A stretch of DNA of 64,000 nucleotides from Cercospora beticola (GCF_033473495.1 NC_088939.1:992001-1056000), one strand, 5' to 3'; positions 9,772 through 21,424 are shown, counted from the stretch's first letter. Translations and numbers: made by a program. Notes: generated by a model not told the origin, from the letters alone.

Positions 9772-10452
9772 ATGAACTTCCGTGTCCTGGCACTATTACT
9801 GCTACTGGCAGTATCATTCGCCCTCGCCGAGTTCCTTCACATCTGCCACCGTATGGTCAGCAACTGGCCATACCAGCATCCACGGAGATGGCCTGCTCGT
9901 CCCAGCACGAGATGGTCTTATGATCAGAAACCGGACTGGCTTTCACAATCTCCACCAAGCCAGTCTTTCAAGCCTAAGCCGAAGAGGAAACCAATCAAGC
10001 TCAAGAATGAGAAAATTGTCTTCAAAGTGAAGTTCTGGGAGCTGAAATGGCTGCTGATGATCGATCCGGACCTCAAGAAAGGACTCAAAGGATATGGTAT
10101 CGAAAAGCAGGCAACTCATGAAGAGGTTATGGCAATTCGAAAATCCATCGAGAAGTATCGTGCTTGCGAAAAGCGTAAGACGCGGCCAGGGTACAGACCG
10201 AGCGAATGTCTGCCTGAGAAGACGACCCTCACGACTTCAACTTCCATGGCGAAGGCGACGCCAGAGACGACTAGAGATAGCGACAACAGCGAGGCTCCTG
10301 CAACGACCTTGCCTCAGGTGGCTGCCATGGCCACAAAGACAGAGGCAGTTTCCACAGTTCCCGTAGCGACTGTTCGTGCCTTCGATCAGGTCCGGGAGAC
10401 ACGGCAGGCGGAGGCCGGTCAAAGTGGAGACGACAGGTCTAAAGATAATTGA
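9772..10452 (+). CDS. Predicted secreted basic protein, 226 aa, function unknown
   Basis: The protein starts MNFRVLALLLLLAVSFALA, a textbook signal peptide with probable cleavage after ALA. The mature part is Lys/Arg/Pro-rich (KPKPKRKPIKLKNEKIVFKVK) with a possible helical region (KKGLKGYGIEKQATHEEVMA). A Thr/Ala/Glu-rich tail follows that looks disordered and O-glycosylatable. It has only three cysteines after the signal peptide, so it is not a classic cysteine-stabilised effector. The start codon sits in the context CACCATGA. I do not recognise a family. Confidence 0.6.
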   Translation: MNFRVLALLLLLAVSFALAEFLHICHRMVSNWPYQHPRRWPARPSTRWSYDQKPDWLSQSPPSQSFKPKPKRKPIKLKNEKIVFKVKFWELKWLLMIDPDLKKGLKGYGIEKQATHEEVMAIRKSIEKYRACEKRKTRPGYRPSECLPEKTTLTTSTSMAKATPETTRDSDNSEAPATTLPQVAAMATKTEAVSTVPVATVRAFDQVRETRQAEAGQSGDDRSKDN

Positions 10453-10730
10453 GGAGCGCCATAGATCAAGCCGAGGACAATGCGCTGAAATAGTAGGATG
10501 ACTCGAGTTTAGGAGGAGTCGAGCGTTGTGTTATTTGGAAATATGTCTGCGATGGAACCAGTACCTAGCAAGAATCGAGCGAACCGACATAATCGAAGTC
10601 CGGGTCAATCTTCACGTCCCTAATTGTGCAATTAGTCTCAAGATGTTCCTTAGAAATTCACTCCTCTCTGTTTTGTGCCTGATTGCCATCAATCTTGGTC
10701 CAAGCGATGTAATTCCACGGAGCTGCTGCC

Positions 10731-11219
10731 CTAATTCTGCTCTCCCACAGCCTTCGAAGCACGATAAAGAATCCCAAACGCCCATCCAGTACCCGCGAAA
10801 TACAAAAGACTTCGCAAATAACTCCAAGTCCTCGTCTCAGTCGTCAAATAATTCGCCGTGTACAGAATCCGGATCAGGTTCCAGCCATACACGAAGCTTT
10901 CCAGTCCAACGCTTCCTTTGCCCAACTTATTCTCCGCAAGCAGTCCTGCGAAGACGGCAGCAACGTAAAGAGGCATATTCTCCAAGTGGTTTCTGTGGCA
11001 AGATTCCGCTCGCTCGAATGCAGCGAACTCAGCTGATGTGAGGCGCTTGCGCAATGATTCATGGAAGGTCGAGCCCTTTGGATTGCGGTTGTCGTGACGA
11101 TTCATGTCACCTTTGGCAGCTTTGGAGATTGCCCAGCCATGTGGGAAAATGGCGAGCACGTAGTAAAATGGGATGGAGAGAAGAGGGACGTTAATATTTG
11201 ACGCCATTGTTGTGAGCAT
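10731..11219 (-). CDS. MAPEG-family membrane protein (microsomal glutathione S-transferase-like)
   Basis: A single exon encodes 162 residues from the ATG at 11219 (MLTTMASNINVPLLSIP). Four hydrophobic segments are visible: near the N-terminus (LLSIPFYYVLAIFPHGWAIS), around LPLYVAAVFAGLLAE-like sequence, around YGWNLIRILYTANYL, and SLLYFAGTGWAFGILY at the end. The MAPEG signature ESCHRNHLENMPLY matches the family ExxxxNxxEN(M/L)P pattern. Members are ER-membrane trimers with glutathione-dependent transferase or peroxidase activity. The exact substrate cannot be told from sequence. The frame continues upstream of the ATG, but no other start is needed. Confidence 0.8.
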   Translation of the reverse strand: MLTTMASNINVPLLSIPFYYVLAIFPHGWAISKAAKGDMNRHDNRNPKGSTFHESLRKRLTSAEFAAFERAESCHRNHLENMPLYVAAVFAGLLAENKLGKGSVGLESFVYGWNLIRILYTANYLTTETRTWSYLRSLLYFAGTGWAFGILYRASKAVGEQN

Positions 11220-12504
11220 CTTGTGGTTGATTTCTTGTTCGTTGTTGGTCTGTTCTTGATAGATGAAGAAACTCCTGTCTCGTCTCGTTATATATCTGGC
11301 ACTAATTCCCACATTCCTCGAGCATATGAAGTCGGGGTTACGCAGCCTCGGCAAGATCTGTTAGCTCTTCTTCTCTGGACACTTGTAGCGAGATCTTGGC
11401 ATTTGTAGAGAAGCCTCCAGGCATGATTGCACGCTGTAGTAGTTGCAATTCAATCCTCGATGAGGCTCGACGAGGGAATATGTGGGCATCGCAATGTCGA
11501 TGGATCTTGCCAGAAATTTCAAGTTCAGTTCACGTGGGAGAGGGCCGCATTTTCTGGATTCGATGTTAAGGCTACGCTTCTCAATTCCACCGCAGATGAG
11601 ACTGCTGGGTGACGCAAATATCGGTTGCGGATTGGCGACGGTATACCACATGCTTAACTCTGAGTACTCTGTGTTACAAGCTGACAGATGGGGGAAAGTC
11701 GCACACGTCCTCTATGCTCCGTTCTTCGCTCAGCCTGACTACTGCCAGAATGTTGGCAGGATTCCATGGTCTTTGCGAGCGGGTCGAAAGTCAACCAGAG
11801 TGCAAAGTAGCACAGATCGTGCTCTATCGTGATATCGGGCATGGACGTGAAGTTCACCAACCTCGTTCTTTCCATCCTTGCGTCCAAGCTTTTTGCCGAG
11901 CCCCGACTCAGCCGGTCGTCACACCCCGCAAAGCCAACTGCGCTCCTCCATCACCAGTCGCATTCATCTTCCGCCAATATCACAACGATCAGTGAATCTG
12001 ACAAAGCGACCAAAGTGCATCAAGGGGCCCTGGTTCTTGTCCCACGAGCCTGGCGATACGAAGGTGTCGCTGCATGGCGAGAGACAAGTCCAAGAACTCA
12101 TCGGCACGATGCCAGAAAGTCAAATCGAGCCAATACGCACCCCACCTTCGGAACGGCGCAGAGACACGCTGGAACAGGTCAAGTGCTTCCTTCTTTCAGC
12201 CTTTCATGGCACGTAGCTGCATGTCGTGCTGCGAGGTGTGCGGCTGGGAGCTCACACGATGCTCTGGCCCAACTCACATGGCGTGCTGGGCGCTGACTTT
12301 GATCGGGTACAAGGCCGATAAAGAGCTCGCATATGATAAGTCCCGTAGCTCCAACCTCTGGTCCAGGTAGGTGAGCCTTTTCCCTGCTCATTGCCGTCAT
12401 TTGAAGCACTCCCCGGCGAGCAAGACTCCCTCTATACCTCTGGCGTGCGCTGCTGGCAGGCGCAGGATTGTCGAATCACCCACGCGCGATTGAAGGCGGT
12501 CAAG
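11220..12504. other. Divergent intergenic region, no gene recognised
   Basis: About 1.3 kb lies between the MAPEG gene (minus) and the phosphatase-like gene (plus). Several overlapping short ORFs exist on both strands, but none has coherent protein-like sequence or splice-linked partners that I can recognise. It holds both promoters. Confidence 0.4.
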
Positions 12505-14380
12505 ATGCTCGCCACCGCCGCAGCTCTTGCTGGAGCACTGCTGCTTGCGCCTGGGGCGTCTGCACAGAATACCACAGCACCACGATATGTCGTCTGGTCA
12601 AGCGTGGTCTTCACGAGGACTGGCGAACGAACGCCAGAAATCTTGGGCAAGATCCCATCTCAGATCACCTCTACCGGCGCTCAGGAAGCTTTCGCAGCTG
12701 GCAGCTTCTTCCGCAGTCGATATATGAGAGTGAGCAATGGCACCGTTGGCGATGAGGCCTCGGGTGGCGAGCTTATTGGACTCGACAAAAACCGATATGA
12801 CCAATTTCAGACCACCTCGCTGGCACTGGAGCAACAATACAACTTGGCCACGCAGCAGGCGTTCATGCAAGGCTTATATCCTGCGTACACCCCAGGGAAT
12901 GGGACCAACGAGGACGCCGATCCATATCGAGTGTACACACCTGCGAATGGCACAATCGTGAGTTGCCTCAGCCTTCAATACGCACCACAGCTGACATTGC
13001 TAGGTTCAAACACCACTGGGTGGCTACCAATACCCACAGCTCCGAACGGCCGGTCCCAATGATCCAAACTACATCTACCTCTCTGGCAATCTAGGTTGTC
13101 CGTCATTCGAGATAGCAGCAGAATTGTCTGACACGGCCGGAGGCAGTGATGGCACAGATGAAGAGTTCAATGGCACATACGCCGCGGTGGGCAGTGCAAC
13201 ACTCATTGGTGTCCTAGACCAAGGTTACTGGAGCTATGACAATGCTTATGCGATTTACGACTACCTACGGTATCAGAATGCATATAACGCGACGGTCAGA
13301 GACGAGTTGGCCGGATACCGTTCTTCCACCACCAACACCAGCTTCCTCGACACTTTGCGCTATCTGGCTGATGAACAGCAATACGGCCAACTTGGAAATC
13401 TTACTGCTAGGAGGCTGACAACTCGGCAACGCGTGCAGCAACAACCTGTCGATGGCAGCATCTCCACAGTCGCAGGAAACATGTTCGCCTCACGAGTCTT
13501 GGAATTGCTGAGCGCAGCCATCAACTACTCTGATTTCGGCCGCAACAAGCTGAATCTCCTCTTCGCCGACTATCACCCTCTTACATCTTTCTTCGCGCTC
13601 GCCGGCCTGCCTCAGCGTGATTCTCGATTCTTCGGAACCGCCGACTTTGCTTCCTCGGTCGTGTTTGAGCTTTTCAGCATTACAAACGACACATCCACTT
13701 TTCCGAGTACCAACGACCTCTACGTCCGCTTCTTGTTCCGCAATGGCACAGCAGATGAAGCTTCCAACCCCTTCCGCTCGTATCCTCTATTCGGTCGCGC
13801 GAATATCGAAAGCGATATGACATGGGAGGATTTCCGCGACGGCATGAACAACATTGCAATGTCAGGCATCGGTAACTGGTGCAACGAATGTGGCGCGACA
13901 ACACTCTTCTGCGCCGCATTCGACGAAGACGGGAACGAATCTGATTCTGCTTCGCGAGGCTCTCACCGCCACCACGGCTTGGCACCTGCAGTCGCTGGCG
14001 TCGTTGGCGCAGTCATCGCGCTCGTGATCGCTGCTATCCTCTTTGGATTGGCAATGCTCATCGGTGGCGTGCGAGTCCGACGCGAAAAGCACGACCGCAA
14101 GAGCGACCTTGGAGGATTCAAAGGCGGGAGAAAAATGCAAAGTGATCAAGACCTGACAATTCCAAAAGGAGGAGCTATGGTAGGCGCTTCTGTTGTCGAT
14201 GAGCCTCGCGGTCACGAAAGAATAGGATCCTGGGAGATGAAGAATGCTGAGGCCGGAAGGACTCACTTGGGGGCTCCGCAGGATCCGGCGAGTTTGAGGC
14301 CTAGCATGGAGGAAGCAAGACATGATCCATTTGCTGATCCGAATGGTATCCGACCTACGCTGACGCGAGAGCATGTTTGA
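12505..14380 (+). CDS. Histidine-phosphatase-fold membrane protein, probably catalytically dead
   Basis: Two exons (12505-12957 and 13004-14380, 46-bp intron) encode 609 residues. The order is: signal peptide (MLATAAALAGALLLAPGASA), a lumenal or extracellular domain resembling branch-2 histidine acid phosphatases with several N-glycosylation sites, then one transmembrane helix (VVGAVIALVIAAILFGLAML) and a basic, Ser/Gly-rich cytoplasmic tail. The catalytic RHGxRxP motif is present only as RTGERTP (near residue 38), so the nucleophilic His is Thr. The C-terminal HD proton-donor motif is also not seen (FADYHPLTSFFALAGL in its place). Cys residues near NWCNECGATTLFC probably form disulphides. 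The fold is supported by these alignable motifs, but phosphatase activity should not be assumed. Confidence 0.82.
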
Positions 14381-14961
14381 TGCGAATGCGGGAGGAATGA
14401 ATTGTTTTATGATTTTACGACCAGTGACGCGGAAATGAAGAGATGGGCTGGAGAGAACAGTGTGTCGCGCAGTGCGCGTGCCGAAGGATGACTTGTACAT
14501 ACTCTTCTGTGATACCCTTTTCAAGGAACAACGTTGTTTTCTGAACAGCAGAAATATGGTTTCTGCGCGTTCCCAGCTGTCTCATTCTGAATTGCCATAT
14601 CTTCGGACGACTCGGCACTAGCTGATGAGAGAAATGACTGTTCAGCACAAAAGTGAAATATTTCGTGATCATTTGATGCATGCTACTAACCTGATCGTAG
14701 CGTCCAATGCAACGCAATTTTGGTGGTTGTTTGGCGTATCCTCTGCTTGTTCCACAAGCTCGCCACGGCACGTCCATGTCGAGCATCTGCTTCCTCGTCC
14801 CTTGAAGGAAGGTGTTCCGTCCTGCAGCGTCCGAACCCTCCTCAGCTTCACTGCAGAGTCTCTTCAAGGCTCGCGCATATGCTTCTCTCGCATTATTCTG
14901 GCGCGAGATGTGCGAAACTAGTCTTCAACTATTCGCTTCCACCCACTCAGTCTGCCGTCTT
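14381..14961. other. Convergent intergenic region, no firm gene
   Basis: It lies between the phosphatase-like gene and SmF. A minus-strand open stretch (14415-14867) contains a helix-like segment (REAYARALKRLCSEAEEG) but lacks a recognisable family, start or splice partners. I leave it unassigned. Confidence 0.35.
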
Positions 14962-15470
14962 TTACCCAGCCATCTCCGCATCCCCATTCGCCTGCTTATC
15001 CTTTGCCGAAATCCATAGGACATTGTTACATCTGCGCGCACCAAACTGTTAGCCTCAAATTCCTCAATTACTGTTTCTCCAAGTTTCTTCTCTCTATTCC
15101 CCTCCTCTACCAAATCCGAGCTGCGTCCAATTCCCTTTCTCCCCCGCCCCCCGCCCTCCTCTTCTTTTCACCAAACTTCCCAAAGGAATACACTCACCGA
15201 ATCAAAACCTGTCCCAAAACCCCACCATCCTGTCCATTCGCCGCTTTTTCTTCCGCACCACTGAGTTGGATATTCATATACGAGTCCACGGAAACCAATC
15301 GTCCCGTGTATTCTTGTCCCCATTTGATGCGGACGATGACGTCTTTGTTTACGAGGCCTTGGAGCATCGGGCGAGGGTTGAGGGGGATGAACTGTGCGCG
15401 CATTGTGTTAGTTGGGCGTGGATTCGTGGCTGCGATGGAGGATGGGTAAGTGGGGAAGACGAACGCTCAT
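14962..15470 (-). CDS. Small nuclear ribonucleoprotein SmF
   Basis: This is a core Sm-ring protein of spliceosomal snRNPs, assembling on the Sm site of U snRNAs with SmE and SmG. Three coding exons on the minus strand (15465-15470, 15198-15391, 14962-15031) sum to 270 nt, 89 residues. Sm1 (PLNPRPMLQGLVNKDVIVRIKWGQEYTGRLVSVDSYMNIQL) and Sm2 (GQVLIRCNNVLWIS) are unmistakable. Exon 1 supplies only ATGAGC (Met-Ser). It is followed by a GTTCGT donor, a CTAAC branch point and an ACAG acceptor that restore the canonical start. If exon 2 were read alone, translation would begin at an ATG inside this intron. The tail after Sm2 is short and slightly acidic, as in other fungi. Confidence 0.9.
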
Positions 15471-16077
15471 TGTTGCGGTAGTTGTGGCGCGCGGTGCGCG
15501 ATAGAGTTTTGAGGTTTGTGAGGAGATGGGAGGTGCGGTCGTGTTGGCGCAAAGGGCTGGATGTGAATGCTGTTGAAGTTGCTGGCTGGTGGAGATTTTG
15601 GGAGAGTCGGAGCTTGAGATGCGCGAGCGCGCGACAAGTGGGAAGTTGGCCTGAGGCATGAACTTGGGCGTGCCTCAAAACACGACTCGCTCATGATGTC
15701 TACACTGTACCCTGCCACGAAGGTCTGCGATAGATTTGGAACATAGGAACTTCGTGGCAACGTTGCATATAGTGCTGCGAGTGTGCTGCAATAACTTCCT
15801 TCACATCTTCCAATATATATTAATGGATGAGTACTGGTGAGGCACGAAAGAAGCATCAGAGCAAGCAAGTGGTATCCGCGTACAAAAGTCTATATACTCC
15901 TGTGCAATGCTCCCAGCGCAACGCAAAGGGTGCGCCTGTGTCGTCCGTACTCATCCGGCGTGTCATTCATACGAAGCATTTTTGTATTCCCACAGCAATA
16001 ACCGCGACCGGGTCGCTTCTTTCATCCGAACTCCAGCATCAAGCATCATACAAGTACGAGGAACGAAGTTGAGCTGT
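15471..16077. other. 5' region of SmF and 3' region of ATP-citrate lyase subunit 2
   Basis: Both neighbours are on the minus strand, so this ~600 bp contains the SmF promoter and the ACL 3'UTR. No gene seen. Confidence 0.45.
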
Positions 16078-17659
16078 TTAACCCTCGAACTCCTTGATGC
16101 CCTCGTGGTACTTGCCAGGAATAAGCGCAAGTGGGACAATACCCGACACGTGCATCTCGGGGCCGAAAACGTGGCCGTTCAAGTCGAGCTCCTTGAACAC
16201 GGCCTTGATGTTCTTGAGACCTTCCTGGTAGTTGGGACCAGCACGACGCACCCAGATCTGGACCTTGTGCTCGTTGAGAAGAGGTGCGACTTCACGGAGT
16301 GCGCGGATGACACCCTTGAATGTGCTGGCGACCTGTGCAGGAGTTAGCGCCGGACTTCGGGTAGATATGTTACGGATTTGGCGAGATGACTTACGTTGGT
16401 AAAGTTAGCGATACCACCACCGATGAAGAGGACCTTGCCCTCTGGGTGTTGTGGTGCTCGCAGCATGAGGTCGAGGACTGTGCGTGCGTAGTGGAAGGTT
16501 TGTGTCTCGGTTGGAGCACCAGAGTACTCTCCGTAGTTGGCGAGCTCACCAGCGAAGCCAGCAGATGCAATGGCATCAGCGTAGACCACGGAGGCACCAC
16601 CACCAGCGACAAGTGTCCACACACGTCCTTGTGAGTTGAGGATGGTGAGCTTGAGCGAGGCACCGGTCTTTGCGTCCATCTCTGCAATGTATGCCTCCTC
16701 TTTGCTCATCTCACGACCGAAAGGAGCGGGGAACTCAAGCGGTGGGCCAGCATCGATCGAGACCTTGCTGGAGCCAGTGTTCGCGACTGGAATACCAAGA
16801 GCTGCTGGGGCGCGTGCAACAGCCCACTTGACACCGCACTCAAACTCTGCGGTCTGGTCGATCTTTGCTGCGAGATCGAGGAAGTGGACATCGGCGGAGG
16901 TTCCCTCGGCGTTGGGAATGACGACGAGCGGGTTGATTTCGAGGTACGTGAATTGGCAGTCGACGTAGACGGCGTACAGTCGTGAAATGAAGTCAATGAG
17001 GACTGGGTGGACACCCTTTGGCACATTAGGGAGGAGCGCCTTGGCGATCTCCTCGTTGCTTGGGTATTCCTTGAGGTCGACTGGAATGAGCAGCTTAGCA
17101 GCCTTCTCGTCGACGTCTCCCACATCAACACCACCCTCGTGGTAGAAGAGGATCCAGTCACCCTGCAATTTTGGTTAGACGAAATTGAACAATGGCCAAA
17201 GAGCGGATTCCTGCATACCTCACGAGCGGAGTTGATGTTGATGTAGTACTCGGTTTCTTGAGGGTGGGGCACGAAGGGCTCGACGAGAAAATTCCTCAAA
17301 GCACCCTCAATGTGCTCGACCTTTTGGATCTTGTTTGCGCGTGCTGCGATCCACTCCTTCGCCTCTGCCCAAGTAGCATTGAGCTTGAGAAGTCCCGACT
17401 TGCCTCGTCGCTTGATCAATTGATCTGGCTTTGCGACGAACTTGGCGCCTTGCTGGAGGAGGAATGGGTATTTAGCCTCAGCAGCGTCCAGAACACCGTT
17501 GACATCGTCGCCATCGGCAAAAGTTATTGTGGCAAGTTTGGCTGGTGGGTTGTGCGTTGATGAAGGTGGGAGAGGAGTTGGCTTAATGACAGGCGCGCGG
17601 GTCAAGTGGTAGTTCAGAATGGCCTTGCCATCTGCTTCTGTGATTGGCTTCGCAGACAT
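16078..17659 (-). CDS. acl2: ATP-citrate lyase subunit 2 (ATP-grasp / citrate-binding half)
   Basis: This is the smaller subunit of cytosolic ATP-citrate lyase, which makes acetyl-CoA and oxaloacetate from citrate, CoA and ATP. Three exons on the minus strand (17219-17659, 16395-17162, 16078-16332) give 1,464 nt, 487 residues, the expected fungal size. The N-terminal ATP-grasp/CoA-synthetase-like part includes [31 protein letters not shown] and YLEINPLVV. The C-terminal citrate-binding domain includes [30 protein letters not shown] and [10 protein letters not shown], followed by [17 protein letters not shown]. The first intron breaks the SARE-GDWILF junction and the second follows FTN. Subunit 1 is encoded head to head, 1.7 kb away. 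Confidence 0.96.
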
Positions 17660-19376
17660 TGTGGTGGTGTTCGTGAGATTGTTGTTAAGTGAATTTCTTC
17701 AGAAAGCTGTTTCTGGCTTTTGGTAAGCAGGTGTCCGAACAAGACAGCTCCGGGCAGTGAAAAATTGGCGGCGAAGCTGGTCTGATGATCCCCGGACTCC
17801 AAGTTGAAACTGCGGGTGACGGTGAGGAAAGCTTAGCGAGAAAGCTGTACAATGGGAAGGCGCCCGCGGGTGAGTTGCGGTGGCAGCTTGGCGCTAGAGG
17901 TGTTTCTAGTGCTGCCGCCTGCGAATGTCTTTCTCTCGCCGTGGGTTGTGTGCAGGTTTCAGCTCTTTTTGCGCAGGCTCGCACACTTCCAATTCCTTCT
18001 TCGCAGGGAACAGGCCACGGGAAAGTGCGTTCGGGGGACAGATGTGGTGTGGTGTCAAAAAAAGTCCGAAGCGGTGCAGCAGTCAACGGGAATGGGAATC
18101 CAGGGCCCAGCTGGAGCTTTAAAAATAAAATCTGACTACGCACCTCGAGGCTGAAGAAGGTCCTGCGGCTGCACTTGCGCTGGAGCGAGTTGCCGGAATT
18201 AGATGTGTAGGTGTAATGGAAGGTGTGAGAGGGAGGAGCGAGTGGGAGAGGAATGAAGGACGGTCAGGAAGTCGGACAGGACGACAATGGGCTTCGGGAT
18301 TGACGGTCTCATCAGCGCTCGACACAGACATGTTGAAGCTCTCCCAGGCGATGAGCTGCGCTAGACGCGGGCGCAAATGCAGGCCCACGCGCAAGCTTCC
18401 CGTCGGCGATCGACAATCCAACCCCAGCGCGCACTGTTGACCCTGCGCATGACGCACGCTGGGCCTCCCTACAAAATGTTTTGCCGTGGAGGGCTGCGTT
18501 GCAACGGGCGTGGTCGGCTCGCCAGGCGCTGCAGAGCCGCGCCCAATGCGTTCCACGGCGCGCGTGGATGCAGCTGCAATGGAAGCAGATATCAACGCCC
18601 GCTCGTTGCTCGCTCGCGTGGAGGGGCAGCACGATGAGAGCCTCAGCAGAAACATGTCCATTCCCCAAAGTTCAGGGCAGCGCATGTTGCCGGAAAGCGA
18701 GAACGAGGGCTGGCGGGGCTAAGCCTTGTCGGGCTCGCTCGCGTGTGTGAATTGCTCCGCGTGTTAATTGTGCAAAGGCCCAAAAATGCTGAGTTGAGCA
18801 CGGATGGTACGATTCTGCAGTTGCTGAGCGGTGGGACCCGCGCGTTCACGAGAACGAGAGGCCTGATGTTGGCGGACCGATGAGATGGCGCGTGTTACGA
18901 GAAGTCCAGCGGATCCCCGTCAGCCTCCCACCGGCGTCGGGAGAGGAGCGTTGAAGCCAATATACTTTTGGTGCACGCAGGGATCACCACCAGCTCGACA
19001 AAGTCCGACGACAAGAAATCACACCCGCCTGCCCATCTCTCCTTCGCACTCACCGCCGCACCTCCTCCTCCTCCATCTCTCGCACTCACTCTTTCTCTGA
19101 GGCACAATACAATCCTCTCCGTGGTAAGTCTGCATTCCCAATTCCCGCCCAGCTGGTCCCCAGAATTTCTGGCGTCAGCTGCCAGAGCTCGAAACTGCCC
19201 GCGTTCGGGTTGTTTGAGACTGGCTGCCCTCGTTTCCACCCTCGCAGCGGCAATCGCGATCGCAGACGTGGCAGTTGCAGAGCTGTGGAAGTTGCGAAGT
19301 TGAACGTGAACTGACGAAAGCATCCACAGCACTCGATAAATCAGATAGAATTGTCCTTGGCTGAAATCCGCCCACC
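17660..19376. promoter_or_regulatory. Shared divergent promoter of the two ATP-citrate lyase genes
   Basis: This is 1,717 bp between the two start codons. The segment 19050-19110 is strongly CT-rich (typical fungal 5'UTR/initiator sequence) and precedes subunit 1. Many short ORFs occur on both strands but none is protein-like. The head-to-head order allows balanced expression of two subunits that assemble into one enzyme. Confidence 0.6.
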
Positions 19377-21424
19377 ATGGCCACCACCAATGGCGCAAAC
19401 GGCGTCAATGGCACACACAAGGACAGCAGCCTGTCCGCCAACGACAACATCCAGCGCTTCGTCGCTCCCAGTAGGCCTCTGAGCCCCACTCCACAGCACA
19501 CTCTCTTCCACCCCAAGACGAGATGTTTTGTCTAGTAGGTGCAGGAGACCCCAATGGCAGGCAATGGCAATACTGACTCCTCCGCAGCGGCATGCAAACA
19601 AAGGCCGTGCAGGGCATGCTCGACTTCGACTTCATCTGCAAGCGCAAGACTCCCTCCGTCGCCGGTATCATCTACACCTTCGGTGGCCAGTTCGTCAGCA
19701 AGATGTACTGGGGCACCTCCGAAACTCTCCTCCCTGTCTACCAGCAGGTCTCGGACGCCATGGCCAAGCACAGCGATGTCGACACCGTCGTCAACTTCGC
19801 CTCCTCCCGATCCGTCTACCAATCGACCATGGAGCTCATGGAGTTCCCACAAATCAAGTCCATTGCCATCATCGCCGAAGGTGTGCCTGAGCGACGAGCA
19901 CGTGAGATTCTCCACGTTGCGAAGAAGAAGGGTGTCACAATCATCGGCCCTGCCACCGTTGGTGGTATCAAGCCGGGTGCATTCAAGATCGGAAACACTG
20001 GTGGTATGATGGATAACATTGTGGCTTCCAAGCTCTACCGCAAGGGCTCTGTCGGCTACGTCTCCAAGTCTGGAGGTATGTCCAACGAGCTTAACAACAT
20101 TGTCGCGCAAGAGACCGATGGTGTGTACGAGGGTATTGCTATTGGTGGTGACAGATATCCTGGCACCACTTTCATCGATCACATGCTCCGTTTCGAGGCC
20201 GATCCTGAGTGCAAGATCCTGCTCTTGCTCGGTGAAGTCGGTGGTGTGGAGGAGTATCGTGTGATTGAAGCCAAGAAGAACGGCACCATCAAGAAGCCAA
20301 TCGTCGCCTGGGCCATCGGTACCGTTGCTAGCATGCTCAAGACTGAGGTGCAATTCGGTCACGCTGGTTCGATGGCCAACTCTCAGCTCGAGCAAGCCGC
20401 CGTGAAGAACAAGGCCATGAGGGACGCTGGTTTCTTCGTCCCAGAGACCTTCGAGGACCTGCCAAAGGAGCTTTCCAAGGTCTACCAACAGCTCGTCAAG
20501 GAAGGCCAAATCAAGCCTGCTCCAGAGCCAGCTGTTCCAAAGATTCCAATCGATTACTCGTGGGCCCAGGAGCTCGGTCTTATCCGTAAGCCAGCTGCCT
20601 TCATCTCCACCATTTCCGACGACCGTGGCCAAGAACTCCTGTACGCTGGTATCCCCATCACTGAGGTCTTCAAGGAGGACATCGGTATTGGTGGTGTCAT
20701 GTCCCTTCTGTGGTTCCGCCGCAGATTGCCCAAATACGCCTCCAAGTTCTTGGAGATGGTTCTCATGCTTACTGCCGATCACGGTCCAGCTGTGTCTGGT
20801 GCCATGAACACCATCATCACGACTCGTGCAGGCAAGGATCTCATCTCATCTCTCGTTGCTGGTCTGCTCACAATCGGCTCCCGTTTCGGCGGTGCTCTTG
20901 ATGGCGCCGCCGAGGAGTTCACTCGCGCTTTCGACAAGGGTCTCTCGCCCCGTGACTTCGTCGACACCATGAGGAAGGAGAACAAGCTGATTCCCGGTAT
21001 CGGTCACCGTGTCAAGTCACGAAACAACCCTGATCTCCGTGTCTCGCTCGTGAAGGAATACTGCCAACAGAATTTCCCATCCACCAAGCTCCTCGATTAC
21101 GCTATCGCCGTCGAGACCGTTACCACATCCAAGAAGGACAACCTGATCCTCAACGTTGATGGTTGTGTCGCCGTCTGCTTCGTCGATCTCCTCCGCAACT
21201 CCGGTGCATTCTCCAACGAAGAAGCCGAGGACTACCTCAAGATGGGTGTTCTCAACGGTCTCTTCGTGCTCGGTCGCTCCATCGGTCTGATTGCTCACTT
21301 CCTCGACCAGAAGCGTCTGCGTAGCGGTCTCTACAGACATCCTTGGGATGACATCACTTACATGCTCCCAGAGCTTGGAAAGGGTGCTCCAGGTAACGAG
21401 GGCCGTGTCGAGGTTTCTTTGTAA
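19377..21424 (+). CDS. acl1: ATP-citrate lyase subunit 1 (CoA-ligase / citrate-synthase-like half)
   Basis: Two exons (19377-19534 and 19588-21424) encode 664 residues. The start has an ideal context (CCACCATGG). A short variable Asn/Gly-rich leader precedes [10 protein letters not shown] and the CoA-ligase-like domain ([22 protein letters not shown], split by the intron at the Tyr codon). The catalytic phospho-histidine motif FGHAGS lies near residue 311. The citryl-CoA-lyase domain, homologous to citrate synthase, fills the C-terminal third ([52 protein letters not shown]). The intron has donor GTAGGT and acceptor CGCAG. With subunit 2 it forms the hetero-oligomeric enzyme that supplies acetyl-CoA for lipids, secondary metabolites and histone acetylation. 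Confidence 0.96.

Noticed and set aside
10526..11041. Plus-strand 171-codon ORF
   Set aside because: It is antisense to the MAPEG gene and is a shadow of its codons.
14415..14867. Minus-strand ORF with a helix-like segment between the phosphatase-like gene and SmF
   Set aside because: Only about 40 residues look protein-like, with no family match, no clear start and no splice partners.
18119..18685. Minus-strand 188-codon open frame between the ATP-citrate lyase genes
   Set aside because: GC-rich promoter DNA yields several overlapping open frames on both strands here. None is protein-like.
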